The position numbers were made by a program, and so were the translations under genes. DNA of 53,444 nt from Erysipelotrichales bacterium (GTDB lineage Bacteria > Bacillota_I > Bacilli_A > Erysipelotrichales > Erysipelotrichaceae): NCBI GenBank assembly GCA_910576855.1, contig CAJTJP010000022.1:1-53444 (forward strand), in the 5' to 3' direction. The notes beneath the pieces were generated by a model. That model had not been told where the DNA came from. It ran no database searches and worked only from the letters and a program-made list of their open reading frames with translations. Positions 22,268 through 30,261 of the stretch are shown piece after piece; position 1 is the first letter of the stretch, and every line of letters begins with the position of its first letter.

Positions 22268-22846
22268 TTACACATAGATAACGGTCTTATCGCTTCGATA
22301 TGCAAGCGTATAGATCCATAAAAGCGTTTCATTGAAATCAGATACAAACGTGCCGGTCAACAGCTTCATCTGACTGCAATACAGCTGCAGCCGCAGCATA
22401 TCCTGATAAAAGTCACAGCACCGATTTAACACCGAGGGCGGTGCCTGTCGCAGAATCACGGCCTGAAACAATAGATTTGCCTGTTCATTGATTTCCTTTT
22501 GATGCAGAATACACCAATGCAGCTGACGATGCAGCAACGCTGTATAAGCATTGAGTGAATCGCTCGGAAAGCTGACCTTATGATACAGTCCCTTTTGTAC
22601 CGGTATCATATTGTTTAAATTCACCGCACCGAGTCTGCCACCGTCTATTTTCAAAAAATCGATTTGATTGCCCATTCTGCGATGCTTCGGCTTCGGTGAA
22701 GTCAACGGCGCAAAAAAGGATATCGAATGAATCATTATCACAACACCGATAAAGGGACGCTTTTTCGCGCCTTCATTATAGGGTACAAGCGCATCATAAC
22801 AGCGTAGATAATGACAATAACTGCTGTCAATATAATATAATTCCAT
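22268..22846 (-). CDS. toxN: ToxN/AbiQ-family endoribonuclease toxin (type III toxin-antitoxin)
   Basis: A 192-residue protein. MELYYIDSSYCHYLR, VPYNEGAKKRPFIGVVI, FAPLTSPKPKHRRM and NQIDFLKIDGG with LGAVNLNNMIPV are the conserved blocks of ToxN/AbiQ. The family cuts RNA and is held inactive by a repetitive RNA antitoxin; it often stops phage growth by abortive infection. The SPKPKH block contains the active-site Ser and Lys. I start at the ATG 22844-22846 with GGAGG five bases upstream; a longer frame reaches into the hairpin ahead. A promoter and a single hairpin lie directly upstream but no row of ~36-base repeats is visible. Confidence 0.88.
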   Translation of the reverse strand: MELYYIDSSYCHYLRCYDALVPYNEGAKKRPFIGVVIMIHSISFFAPLTSPKPKHRRMGNQIDFLKIDGGRLGAVNLNNMIPVQKGLYHKVSFPSDSLNAYTALLHRQLHWCILHQKEINEQANLLFQAVILRQAPPSVLNRCCDFYQDMLRLQLYCSQMKLLTGTFVSDFNETLLWIYTLAYRSDKTVIYV

Positions 22847-22877
22847 AGTTCCTCCAATCATGAAATCAGCGCATAAG

Positions 22878-22908
22878 AAAAGATCATGCTTCCTGCACAT
22901 GACCTTTT
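22878..22908 (-). promoter_or_regulatory. hairpin between promoter and toxN, possible antitoxin/attenuator
   Basis: Minus strand AAAAGGTCATG pairs with CATGATCTTTT (one G-U), followed by CTT. In type III systems a terminator lies between antitoxin repeats and toxin; here the RNA from the presumed start to the hairpin end is only about 37 bases. Confidence 0.6.
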
Positions 22909-22920
22909 ACCCTCATCGTT

Positions 22921-22948
22921 ATTATAACAGAGATTTTAAGACTGTCAA
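22921..22948 (-). promoter_or_regulatory. promoter of the toxN unit
   Basis: TTGACA (22943-22948), 16 bases, TATAAT (22921-22926); near consensus. Confidence 0.8.
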
Positions 22949-22954
22949 TTCCTT

Positions 22955-23074
22955 TTAAGCTTTTTCCTCTTGCTTCATCGCACTTTTCGCTAAACCGAGC
23001 ACAATCAAATAGCTCCATACTACCATGCGTTTTGTCCAAGTGCTTTTCTGAGGTTTTTTATGCAGTCTTATCAT
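22955..23074 (-). CDS. possible 39-aa membrane-associated protein
   Basis: A short frame: MIRLHKKPQKSTWTKR (basic), then MVVWSYLIVLGLAKSA (one hydrophobic segment) and a charged end KQEEKA. It sits between the ABC permease gene (52 bases) and the toxN promoter. The ribosome site (AAGGATCGGTGATCGG) is moderate. No family recognised; it may be a real small membrane protein trailing the ABC operon. Confidence 0.4.
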   Translation of the reverse strand: MIRLHKKPQKSTWTKRMVVWSYLIVLGLAKSAMKQEEKA

Positions 23075-23126
23075 CCGATCACCGATCCTTATCTATACTG
23101 CTATATTTTACCATAACAGCGATACT

Positions 23127-24275
23127 TTATGCGAATTTTCTTTTTCTTTTTGAAATAAAATTTGTAATGATAATAAATAGTAAGGTAAAACCGATCAGTA
23201 TCCCCATATTGATTATGATCGGCTGTAACGATTCCGTTTGAAAGCTTTCAAGCTGTATCACTTGATTATTCGTATTGATAAACCAATAGGACGGTAATAT
23301 ACGCGCAATCTTTAAAACGATATCCGGAAGCATTTCAGCCGGTACAAAGGCACCGCATAAAAAGCTGCTGCCCAGCGCAATCACATTTACGATACCGTTG
23401 ATCGCATTTTTATTGATGATCAGATTCGCAATCAATAATGCGAATGATACGGCACAGCATGTAAACAGAAAAGAATTGATAATATACACAAGACCGTGCT
23501 GCGAAAGCATTGTGTCCTTTAATAAAATGATGCTTATCAGTACATAGAACAGCCACAGTACAAGTGCAAATAAACCGTTTGACAGAAGCAGAATACGATT
23601 GTATTTGCGATAATTACAGCTGCTGATCAAAGTTCGCTTCGCAATCATTTCATGCTTAAAGCTTGACAGAATCAAACAAATGACATAAATACAGCCGGCG
23701 ATAATAGAATAATTGGCGAAATTATAGAAATAAGAAGCCTTTGTCAAGGAATCATTATCCAGCGAAGAAGTCATTTCGACCGCTCCCTTTTCCTGCATTG
23801 CGCTTTCGATATGTGCTAAGAGGGCATCATCCGTATAGCCTGCCTGTTGATAAAAAGAAGCACTCGATAAATAACGCTCAAGCATTAGCTTTGCCAAGGC
23901 CGCATTATAATCCTGTGTGGTACGGATCGAAAGCTTAGGCTTTTCTCCGCGCATAAACGCTTCATGATAACCGTTTGGAATCGTAATCACCATGCTTACA
24001 TCGCGATAAAACAGTGCATCGTCGAGTGCTTCCTTTGAATTGCTTAAGCTGACCGGCTCACAGTGTTCTTCCATATATTTCGTTAAGCCGATACTGAGCT
24101 TACCGTCTTTATCCTCATTATGAATATAGATATTCGGCTTTGCGGCATTGAAGCCTCCGCCTGTTTCACCGCTCTGCAGACTGAAGGCGGCAAAAAACAA
24201 CAGGATGACAGTATACAGAATTACCGGTCCCTTACATTTATTCAATACCTTTAAAAAGGTCTTAAAGATAATCAT
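23127..24275 (-). CDS. ABC-2 type exporter permease, second subunit
   Basis: A 382-residue membrane protein with an N-terminal helix (about 17-35), a large outside domain (NIYIHNEDKDGKLSIGLTKY ... VSMVITIPNGYHEAFM, about 40-185) and five helices from about 185 on, ending with a basic tail KRKRK. This is the YhaP/NatB-like layout of ABC-2 exporters. It starts 14 bases inside the preceding permease gene and belongs to the same three-gene operon. Substrate unknown; drugs, peptides or lipids are typical. Confidence 0.87.
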   Translation of the reverse strand: MIIFKTFLKVLNKCKGPVILYTVILLFFAAFSLQSGETGGGFNAAKPNIYIHNEDKDGKLSIGLTKYMEEHCEPVSLSNSKEALDDALFYRDVSMVITIPNGYHEAFMRGEKPKLSIRTTQDYNAALAKLMLERYLSSASFYQQAGYTDDALLAHIESAMQEKGAVEMTSSLDNDSLTKASYFYNFANYSIIAGCIYVICLILSSFKHEMIAKRTLISSCNYRKYNRILLLSNGLFALVLWLFYVLISIILLKDTMLSQHGLVYIINSFLFTCCAVSFALLIANLIINKNAINGIVNVIALGSSFLCGAFVPAEMLPDIVLKIARILPSYWFINTNNQVIQLESFQTESLQPIIINMGILIGFTLLFIIITNFISKRKRKFA

Positions 24276-25455
24276 ACTTCTGCCTCCTCAACTGATATAC
24301 CGCAATCCCCAGCATCAACAGGGCAAAGATTGCCAACGCGAATAAATTGTGATAATAGCGCTCAAAGGTATTATAGTAATAAAGTGAATATAAGCCGTCT
24401 GTTATCATATTCACCGGATTCAGCTGATTGATCAGCGGTATATTTTTATCGATCACATACTTCATCGTAATCCCCATCATGCCCGATAAGAAACAGCCGA
24501 GCATCGTTACGGAAATCAAAACACTGATTTTCGTATTTTCATTCTTTTTTAAAATCGCTGCGATACAGATTCCCGTTGAAAGACCGGCCAAGCAGCCGAG
24601 CAGAGAAAGGATAACGACATGAAGGAAATGAGCACCGTAATCCACATTCAAAGCATAGATCGTATACAGAAACAATAATGCCAATCCTGTTATCTGAACC
24701 AAATAGGCTGCCGAAGCACTACTGATGATCAGCTTGTACTTAGCACAAGGCGATACGGCAATACGCTTGCCGTTATTACTCATATTGGCAAGATTGCGGT
24801 TGATCGCAACCATACCGAGGACACCGCCGTACATACAGGTCATCGCTATCAGTGTATAAAATTCAATCATCGTATAGCTCATATTAGGATTGCTGTTATC
24901 CGCCAGCCATTCCTCATCACTGTTCAGCATAGCTGTGATTTCAGCGTAAACCCGCCTGATAAGCTCCTCTTGATTCACCGCCTTTTCGCTTTCGATTGCT
25001 TCTTTCAGCGCCGCTTCCGTTTTTATCTTTGCGACATCCTCAACCATATGATTCGTCTGCAGCATTTGATCTACGACATACTGCAGAATCGTTTCACTAA
25101 TACCGCTTTGCTTCACTACGACCTTAACATCCTCATTCAGCCGAATATAGCCGATAATCTCGTCCTCAGCCAATAATTCAGCCGCTTTTTGTTCACTCAC
25201 AAAGCGATTATGAAACAGCTGTACCTCACTGTCCTCTTCACTCAGCTTTGATATTGCTTCCTTAAAGGCTACATTTGATTTATTACCTTCCACAACCGCA
25301 ATCGGAATGATATCAGCCTTTTCACTGTTTTCTATATCTGAAAATGCCATATTGAAAAAGGTTCCTAAAATCAACGGAAACGCAAGAGTCCAAAAGATCA
25401 GCATTTTATCCTTTAACAGTGTAATCAGCGCATATTTAAAATTATGAAAAAACAT
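24262..25455 (-). CDS. ABC-2 type exporter permease, first subunit
   Basis: A 397-residue permease with the same plan as its downstream partner: helix near residue 20-35 (MLIFWTLAFPLILGTFFNMA), an outside domain to about residue 200, and five further helices (MIEFYTLIAMTCMYGGVLGM, LVQITGLALLFLYTIYAL, LLGCLAGLSTGICIAAIL). The start codon overlaps the stop of the ATPase gene by one base (TGATG), so the subunits are coupled. The two permeases likely form a heterodimer with an ATPase dimer. Confidence 0.88.
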   Translation of the reverse strand: MFFHNFKYALITLLKDKMLIFWTLAFPLILGTFFNMAFSDIENSEKADIIPIAVVEGNKSNVAFKEAISKLSEEDSEVQLFHNRFVSEQKAAELLAEDEIIGYIRLNEDVKVVVKQSGISETILQYVVDQMLQTNHMVEDVAKIKTEAALKEAIESEKAVNQEELIRRVYAEITAMLNSDEEWLADNSNPNMSYTMIEFYTLIAMTCMYGGVLGMVAINRNLANMSNNGKRIAVSPCAKYKLIISSASAAYLVQITGLALLFLYTIYALNVDYGAHFLHVVILSLLGCLAGLSTGICIAAILKKNENTKISVLISVTMLGCFLSGMMGITMKYVIDKNIPLINQLNPVNMITDGLYSLYYYNTFERYYHNLFALAIFALLMLGIAVYQLRRQKYDYL

Positions 25456-26396
25456 CAGTCTCTCAATTCCTTTCCTGTCAGCTCCAAGAAAACATCATTT
25501 AATGTCGGCCGCTGAGAATAAATACGATTATAAACGATATGCGCTTGATTAAAATAGGAGATTAAATCATTTAAATTATGATCGCCCTTTTTATAAGTGA
25601 CCGTAAGCTCCTGATTATGGTAGCTGACATCACAGGCATTCGCAAGCTGTGATATTTCTGACAGCTGTGCTTCTTTAAGCTGAGGAATTTCTACACTGAC
25701 CTTTTCCTCGATTTGAACAAGACGTTTCAGTTCATCACATGTGCCCTCTGCCAAAAGCTTTCCCTTATCGATTATAATGACGCGATCACAGAGGATTTCC
25801 ACTTCTTCCATATAATGAGTGGTATAAATAACGGTAGCACCGCGATCGCGCAGTGTTTTGATGCCGTCCAAAATATGATTACGACTTTGCGGATCAACGG
25901 CTACCGTCGGTTCATCCAAAAAGACCAGTTTAGGACGATGCGCAATGCCGCACGCAATATTTAAACGTCGTAACAAGCCCCCTGAGAGCTGCTTCGGTAA
26001 AAATTTGCGGTAATCTTGTAATCCGACAAGTTCGATTGCTTCATCGATACAGGTCTTGCGCTCCTTTTTATCCTTGATATATAAGCCGCAGAAATAATTG
26101 ATATTATCATAAACACTCAATTCATCAAATACCGCAACATCCTGAAAAACGACACCGATCTGCCGCTTGATGTCATAAGCATCTACAGACATCTGCTTTC
26201 CGAATATTTGAATACTGCCCTTTGAAAAATTCAACAGTGATAAAATACAGTTCATCGTAGTAGATTTGCCGCTACCGTTAGGTCCCAAAAGACCTAAAAT
26301 TTCACCTTCGCGCACTTCAAAGGATAAGTCATCTACTGCCTTAAGCTTTTGATAAACCTTTGTAAGATGCTTTACTTCAATGATATTTTCACTCAT
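25455..26396 (-). CDS. ABC transporter ATP-binding protein
   Basis: A 313-residue ATPase of the drug/NatA-type exporter class. Walker A LLGPNGSGKST, Q-loop GVVFQDVAVFDE, signature LSGGLLRRLNIA (LSGG-LL instead of the usual LSGGM/Q), Walker B KLVFLDEPT and the H-loop YTTHYMEE. The C-terminal 80 residues form the extra domain of this class. Start ATG 26394-26396 with AGGAGG upstream; an earlier in-frame ATG lies inside the promoter -10 box and is rejected. A dyad sits in the promoter, so a local repressor is likely. Confidence 0.92.
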   Translation of the reverse strand: MSENIIEVKHLTKVYQKLKAVDDLSFEVREGEILGLLGPNGSGKSTTMNCILSLLNFSKGSIQIFGKQMSVDAYDIKRQIGVVFQDVAVFDELSVYDNINYFCGLYIKDKKERKTCIDEAIELVGLQDYRKFLPKQLSGGLLRRLNIACGIAHRPKLVFLDEPTVAVDPQSRNHILDGIKTLRDRGATVIYTTHYMEEVEILCDRVIIIDKGKLLAEGTCDELKRLVQIEEKVSVEIPQLKEAQLSEISQLANACDVSYHNQELTVTYKKGDHNLNDLISYFNQAHIVYNRIYSQRPTLNDVFLELTGKELRD

Positions 26397-26454
26397 TTGT
26401 TTTCCTCCTGCTTCATGATAGAAACGGTACACAAAAACAGTACTGTGTTCTTTC

Positions 26455-26483
26455 ATTATATATCATACATCAGTGTATCACAA
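26455..26483 (-). promoter_or_regulatory. promoter of the ABC operon with operator-like dyad
   Basis: TTGTGA (26478-26483), 17 bases, TATAAT (26455-26460). The spacer carries ATACA-CTGA-TGTAT (palindromic arms), a likely repressor site. Confidence 0.65.
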
Positions 26484-26598
26484 ATTAATTTAATTATGGC
26501 ACAAAATTTTGATATATAACGTACTATTATTATAACAGATTACATCATAAAAAATATGCTGTTTTTAACAGATATCGTTACAATTTTAACAACAGTCT

Positions 26599-27030
26599 TC
26601 AGTGAAGCACGGAAGCAGGCGCAATCCTTTCATGTAAAACAAATAAATAATTGGTACAGCGATACTGCTGCATCTTTACACTGCGATATTCACTGTCAGA
26701 CAAAAGCATAGTTCCGTCATGAAATTCAAACAGTGTTTGATATTGCTTAGCAGTAATCTTTTTTACCTTACAGTAATTCACCCATACGTTATTTTTAGAA
26801 GCTGCATCAATGACCGGATACAGAATGATTCCCTCCCGAATCAGCACCGGTACCTTTTGATGAATGTTGAGACATGCACAAACTGCCTGCTTTCGTCCCT
26901 CAAAGCTGCTCCCGTAGTGCTCACAAAGCTTGTTTAGAAAAACCTTGCAGCGCTCATGTACCGTATAAGTTCCCCACGAATCCATATGCACAACAATCTC
27001 ATTGTTGCGGTCTTCGATATAAGTTATCAT
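26599..27030 (-). CDS. comK: ComK-family competence transcription factor
   Basis: A 143-residue protein. The conserved ComK blocks are YGSSFEGRKQAVCACL and HQKVPVLIREGIILYPV, then NNVWVNYCKVKKI, FEFHDGTMLLSDSEYRSVK. ComK activates DNA uptake and recombination genes in Bacillus by binding AT boxes. It is about 50 residues shorter than the B. subtilis protein, mostly at the C-terminus, comparable to the ComK-like proteins of other Firmicutes. GGAGGAG precedes the ATG. Whether it still drives competence here is unknown. Confidence 0.8.
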   Translation of the reverse strand: MITYIEDRNNEIVVHMDSWGTYTVHERCKVFLNKLCEHYGSSFEGRKQAVCACLNIHQKVPVLIREGIILYPVIDAASKNNVWVNYCKVKKITAKQYQTLFEFHDGTMLLSDSEYRSVKMQQYRCTNYLFVLHERIAPASVLH

Positions 27031-27181
27031 TTTATCTCCTCCTTCTTATATTCTTTTCGAAGCCGCAAGAAGAATTCCAAAAATATAAACAGAATACAGA
27101 TTATATGCAATTTGATAAACACTTCGTTGATAGCAGTCTTAGATTATTACTATATTATGAAATTTCAAGAGGAGAATCCAT

Positions 27182-27210
27182 AAAAAAAGCATAACGTTAT
27201 ACCGCTATGC
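27182..27210 (-). terminator. terminator after ridA
   Basis: Minus strand GCATAGCG, loop GTATAA, CGTTATGC (8 pairs, one wobble), then TTTTTTT. Confidence 0.8.
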
Positions 27211-27218
27211 CTTATCGA

Positions 27219-27695
27219 TTATTGACAGCTGTCACAGCCGCCGTCTCCGCAGCCGCCGCTACATCCGCCGCAGCCGTTTTGCTGCGCAAGCTGTGCTTCA
27301 TATACCAAAGTATCAATGACGATACATTCGATTTCCAGCTTCACATCCTTCGGCAGACGTGCAACCTGTACACAGCTGCGTGCCGGATACGGTTCTTCTA
27401 AATAAGAGCCGTAAACTTCATTTAAACGATCGAAGTCGTTTAAATCGGAAACAAAAATCGTCGTTTTCATGATATGGCGGAAATCCAAACCGATTTCATT
27501 CAAAACCGCCTGAATATTTTTCATAACCTGATGCGTCTGTTCCTCAATCGTTGTTCCTACTACTTCACCGCTTTTCGGATCTAAAGGAATCTGTCCGCTC
27601 AAATAAACAAAGTCACCCAGCTTTACCGCCGGTGTATAAGGCCCTAATGCCTTCGGTGCATTTTCCGGCTTTACCGGTTTAATAAATACGTTCAT
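27219..27695 (-). CDS. ridA: RidA-family deaminase with cysteine-rich tail
   Basis: A 158-residue protein. Residues 1-130 are a normal RidA (YjgF/UK114) fold: GPYTPAVKLGDFVYLSGQIP, MKNIQAVLNEIGLDFRHIMK, the catalytic Arg in PARSCVQVARLP and the conserved Glu in LEIECI. RidA hydrolyses reactive enamines/imines such as 2-aminoacrylate, protecting PLP enzymes. About 25 extra residues follow, ending GCGGCSGGCGDGGCDSCQ with five cysteines among glycines, which is not part of the family. The tail could bind metal or be redox-active. It follows the CorC-type gene by 10 bases and may be cotranscribed. Confidence 0.92.
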   Translation of the reverse strand: MNVFIKPVKPENAPKALGPYTPAVKLGDFVYLSGQIPLDPKSGEVVGTTIEEQTHQVMKNIQAVLNEIGLDFRHIMKTTIFVSDLNDFDRLNEVYGSYLEEPYPARSCVQVARLPKDVKLEIECIVIDTLVYEAQLAQQNGCGGCSGGCGDGGCDSCQ

Positions 27696-27705
27696 AAATA
27701 TCCTC

Positions 27706-28983
27706 CTAGTCTAATAATTCATCCTCTTGCGGGGATAAAATTTGCAGTTCAATTCGTGTAGCCATACCGTCCTCAGTCTCCAACACTTTTATTTCAAGGT
27801 TTTCAAAGGTAAGTTCACGACCTTTACGAACCTTGCGGTAATTGTTCAATTCATTGACCCATGCGGTAATAGTACGCGCCTTAGTTTTGGGCGCCTCTTG
27901 ATCCTCTACATATGTATCAAAGAAATCAAGCAGACTTACCTTACCGTCGATTTCAAAGGTATGCAGACCAATTTCAATCACATGATTTGGCAACGGATCA
28001 TATTCATCATAAATCTCACCGACTAACTCCTCAAGCACATCCTCAAGGGTAATAATTCCGACAAACACATGTGACGTAAGGCTTTCCTCTACGATTGCCA
28101 AATGCTCACGTGATTTTTGAATATCCTCTAATACATCAGGCAGCTTTTTACGCTGATTGACAAAAACCGGGTCACACATTAAATCACGAATACTGACCTC
28201 TTTTCCTGCCAGCATCGCATCCAATACATCACGAACACGCAAGATACCGACAACCTCTGTAGTCTCATAGGAAAGAATCGGCAAGCGTGACAGCTTATGC
28301 TCATGAAGCACTGTCTTGAGCTGTTCAAAGGTCGCATTGTCATACAAAAACACCACTTGATCGCGCGGAACCATAATATCGCGAACGCTCTTGTCATCGA
28401 ATTCAATCACACTTTCGATCAATTCACGTTCCTCTTGTTCCAAAACACCTTCTTGTTCAATCGTTGACACAATTTCCAAAAGCTCATCCTCGGTCGCAGT
28501 TACCTGTTCAATATCCAACTGCTTTTCCCAATGCTCTTCCAGCTTTTCCACAACAATCGTAATCGGGCGAAATAAAAACACAAGCAGGTGCATCGGCTTC
28601 GCCATGAACAACGTGCAGTCTTCAGCCTTTGCCTTCGCAATAATTTTCGGTGCCACTTCACCGAAGATTAAAATCAATACAGTCATGACTCCGGTTGCGA
28701 CTCCGACACCGGCACTGCCGAACATCTCAGTAAACAGCATTGTCGCAATACTGGTACCTAAGATATTAACAATATTATTCCCGATTAAAATCGTTGTAAT
28801 CAACGCAGTGAATTTTTTAGTGTTGTTATATGCGGTTTTTGCCCGTTTGTTTCCGTTTTTCGCCATCTGCTTCAAACGAATTTGATTCACAGAGCTATAG
28901 GCTGTTTCCGTTGATGAAAACAATGCCGACAGCACCAGCAAAATACCAAGTATGAGAAAAAGACCTATGTGCGAACTGTCCAA
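27706..28983 (-). CDS. CNNM/HlyC-CorC family membrane protein
   Basis: A 425-residue protein with an N-terminal DUF21 domain of four hydrophobic helices (LFLILGILLVLSALFSSTET; ALITTILIGNNIVNILGTSI), two CBS domains (about 205-330: VRDIMVPRDQVVFL, LPILSYETTEVVGILRVRDV, FVGIITLEDVLEELVGEIYD) and a C-terminal CorC_HlyC domain. Members are linked to magnesium/cobalt efflux; hemolysin activity is not implied. The start is a TTG (28981-28983) with GGGAGTGG six bases upstream; it begins four bases after the stop of a 48-codon ORF. Confidence 0.9.
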   Translation of the reverse strand: MDSSHIGLFLILGILLVLSALFSSTETAYSSVNQIRLKQMAKNGNKRAKTAYNNTKKFTALITTILIGNNIVNILGTSIATMLFTEMFGSAGVGVATGVMTVLILIFGEVAPKIIAKAKAEDCTLFMAKPMHLLVFLFRPITIVVEKLEEHWEKQLDIEQVTATEDELLEIVSTIEQEGVLEQEERELIESVIEFDDKSVRDIMVPRDQVVFLYDNATFEQLKTVLHEHKLSRLPILSYETTEVVGILRVRDVLDAMLAGKEVSIRDLMCDPVFVNQRKKLPDVLEDIQKSREHLAIVEESLTSHVFVGIITLEDVLEELVGEIYDEYDPLPNHVIEIGLHTFEIDGKVSLLDFFDTYVEDQEAPKTKARTITAWVNELNNYRKVRKGRELTFENLEIKVLETEDGMATRIELQILSPQEDELLD

Positions 28984-28986
28984 GAC

Positions 28987-29133
28987 TTACCACTCCCTAT
29001 AAAATTTTTCCTGATTCGCTAACAACTTGGCGCGACGCCGTTTAAACAGCTTATAAAATAAAAACGCCAGCCATGAGATGGGGAATGCCATCAACAATCC
29101 AAATGATAAATAATCACTGATACATTCAAGCAT
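28987..29133 (-). CDS. 48-aa membrane microprotein upstream of the CorC-type gene
   Basis: The product begins MLECISDYLSFG, has one hydrophobic segment (LLMAFPISWLAFLFYKLF) and then a strongly basic stretch (KRRRAKLL), ending KFYREW. Ribosome site GAGAGGTGAG. It ends three bases before the TTG start of the CorC-type gene, so translation of that TTG gene may be coupled to it. No family recognised. Confidence 0.6.
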   Translation of the reverse strand: MLECISDYLSFGLLMAFPISWLAFLFYKLFKRRRAKLLANQEKFYREW

Positions 29134-29212
29134 ACGCTCACCTCTCTAGCAATATTATACTTGTTTTTTCTAAAATTTCAATCAGAACACTGCTTCTTAT
29201 AAAGAAAACATA

Positions 29213-29244
29213 AAACAAAGGCCATCCGACAGAAGCAGATGACC
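29213..29244 (-). terminator. terminator of the scr operon
   Basis: Minus strand GGTCATC and GATGGCC arms (7 pairs, one wobble), then TTTGTTTT, 30 bases behind scrK. Confidence 0.75.
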
Positions 29245-29274
29245 TGAAAACAATTATATTATATCAAAATTCGA

Positions 29275-30249
29275 CTAAAGCTTAAACGCAGAGCGAAATT
29301 TCGCAAAGGTTTGGGCATCAGCCATCGCATCTAACGCACCGGCTTGAGTTACGGTATAAGCCGCATATGCATTCGCAAAACTTAAATATTCATAAAGCTG
29401 TGCTTGCGTCAATACATCGATCGATTGAACTTCATCACGAAGCAGACAATACAGGAATGCACCGATAAAGGAATCACCGGCACCCGTCGTATCTCTGCAT
29501 TCAACCTCAAGACCGGCTGCCTCTGCTTTGCATGTTTTCGTATAAGCACAAACGCCTTCTTTCCCCTTTGTATAGATTACAAGCTTCGTTTGACCCTTCA
29601 ATAAGTCATCAAGTGCATCCTCGATATTTGTTTTTCCGGTGATAAAGCTCAATTCCTCATCTGATATTTTTAAAATATCGGCATGGGGCATAAACTCATG
29701 CACACTCTGATATAAAGCTATTTTATCACCCCACAGTGAAAAACGCAGGTTCGGATCAAAGCATACAAGCAGCTGTTCCTCATGCGCGTAGCGAATCAGT
29801 GTTTCATGTGCATGCTTCATCGGGGATTCAACCAATGATACGCTGCAGAAATGTAGGATCCCGCAATCTTTCAACATTTCTTTTTTCATATGCTTAGGGG
29901 AAAGCATTAAATCAGCACTGTTGCGTCGATAGAATTGAAAATCACGATTGCCGTCAGCTGTCAATGATACAAAGGCCAATGCGGTATCGGCATCCGCTGT
30001 TCTTAAGATATAATCGGTATCGATTCCGGCTTTTTCCAAGCATTCAACGATATAGTCACCGAACGCATCGGCACCGAGCTGCGTAATCATCCGAGATAAA
30101 CCACCGAGCTTGGCGCACGCACCGGCAACATTGGCAGGCGCTCCGCCCGCAACTCGTTGAAAATGCCCGACATCTTTTAAGCGGCACCCTTTTTCTTCGG
30201 GAATAAAATCAATCAGCGCTTCTCCGATTGCACACAAACCTTTTTTCAT
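29275..30249 (-). CDS. scrK: fructokinase (PfkB family)
   Basis: A 324-residue sugar kinase that phosphorylates the fructose released by sucrose-6-phosphate cleavage. PfkB signatures: GGAPANVAGACAKLGG near residue 35, and DTTGAGDSFIGAFL near 255 with the catalytic Asp. Length is normal. It is the third gene of the sucrose operon, 12 bases after scrB, and a terminator follows. Confidence 0.9.
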   Translation of the reverse strand: MKKGLCAIGEALIDFIPEEKGCRLKDVGHFQRVAGGAPANVAGACAKLGGLSRMITQLGADAFGDYIVECLEKAGIDTDYILRTADADTALAFVSLTADGNRDFQFYRRNSADLMLSPKHMKKEMLKDCGILHFCSVSLVESPMKHAHETLIRYAHEEQLLVCFDPNLRFSLWGDKIALYQSVHEFMPHADILKISDEELSFITGKTNIEDALDDLLKGQTKLVIYTKGKEGVCAYTKTCKAEAAGLEVECRDTTGAGDSFIGAFLYCLLRDEVQSIDVLTQAQLYEYLSFANAYAAYTVTQAGALDAMADAQTFAKFRSAFKL

Positions 30250-30261
30250 CTTCTCATCCTT

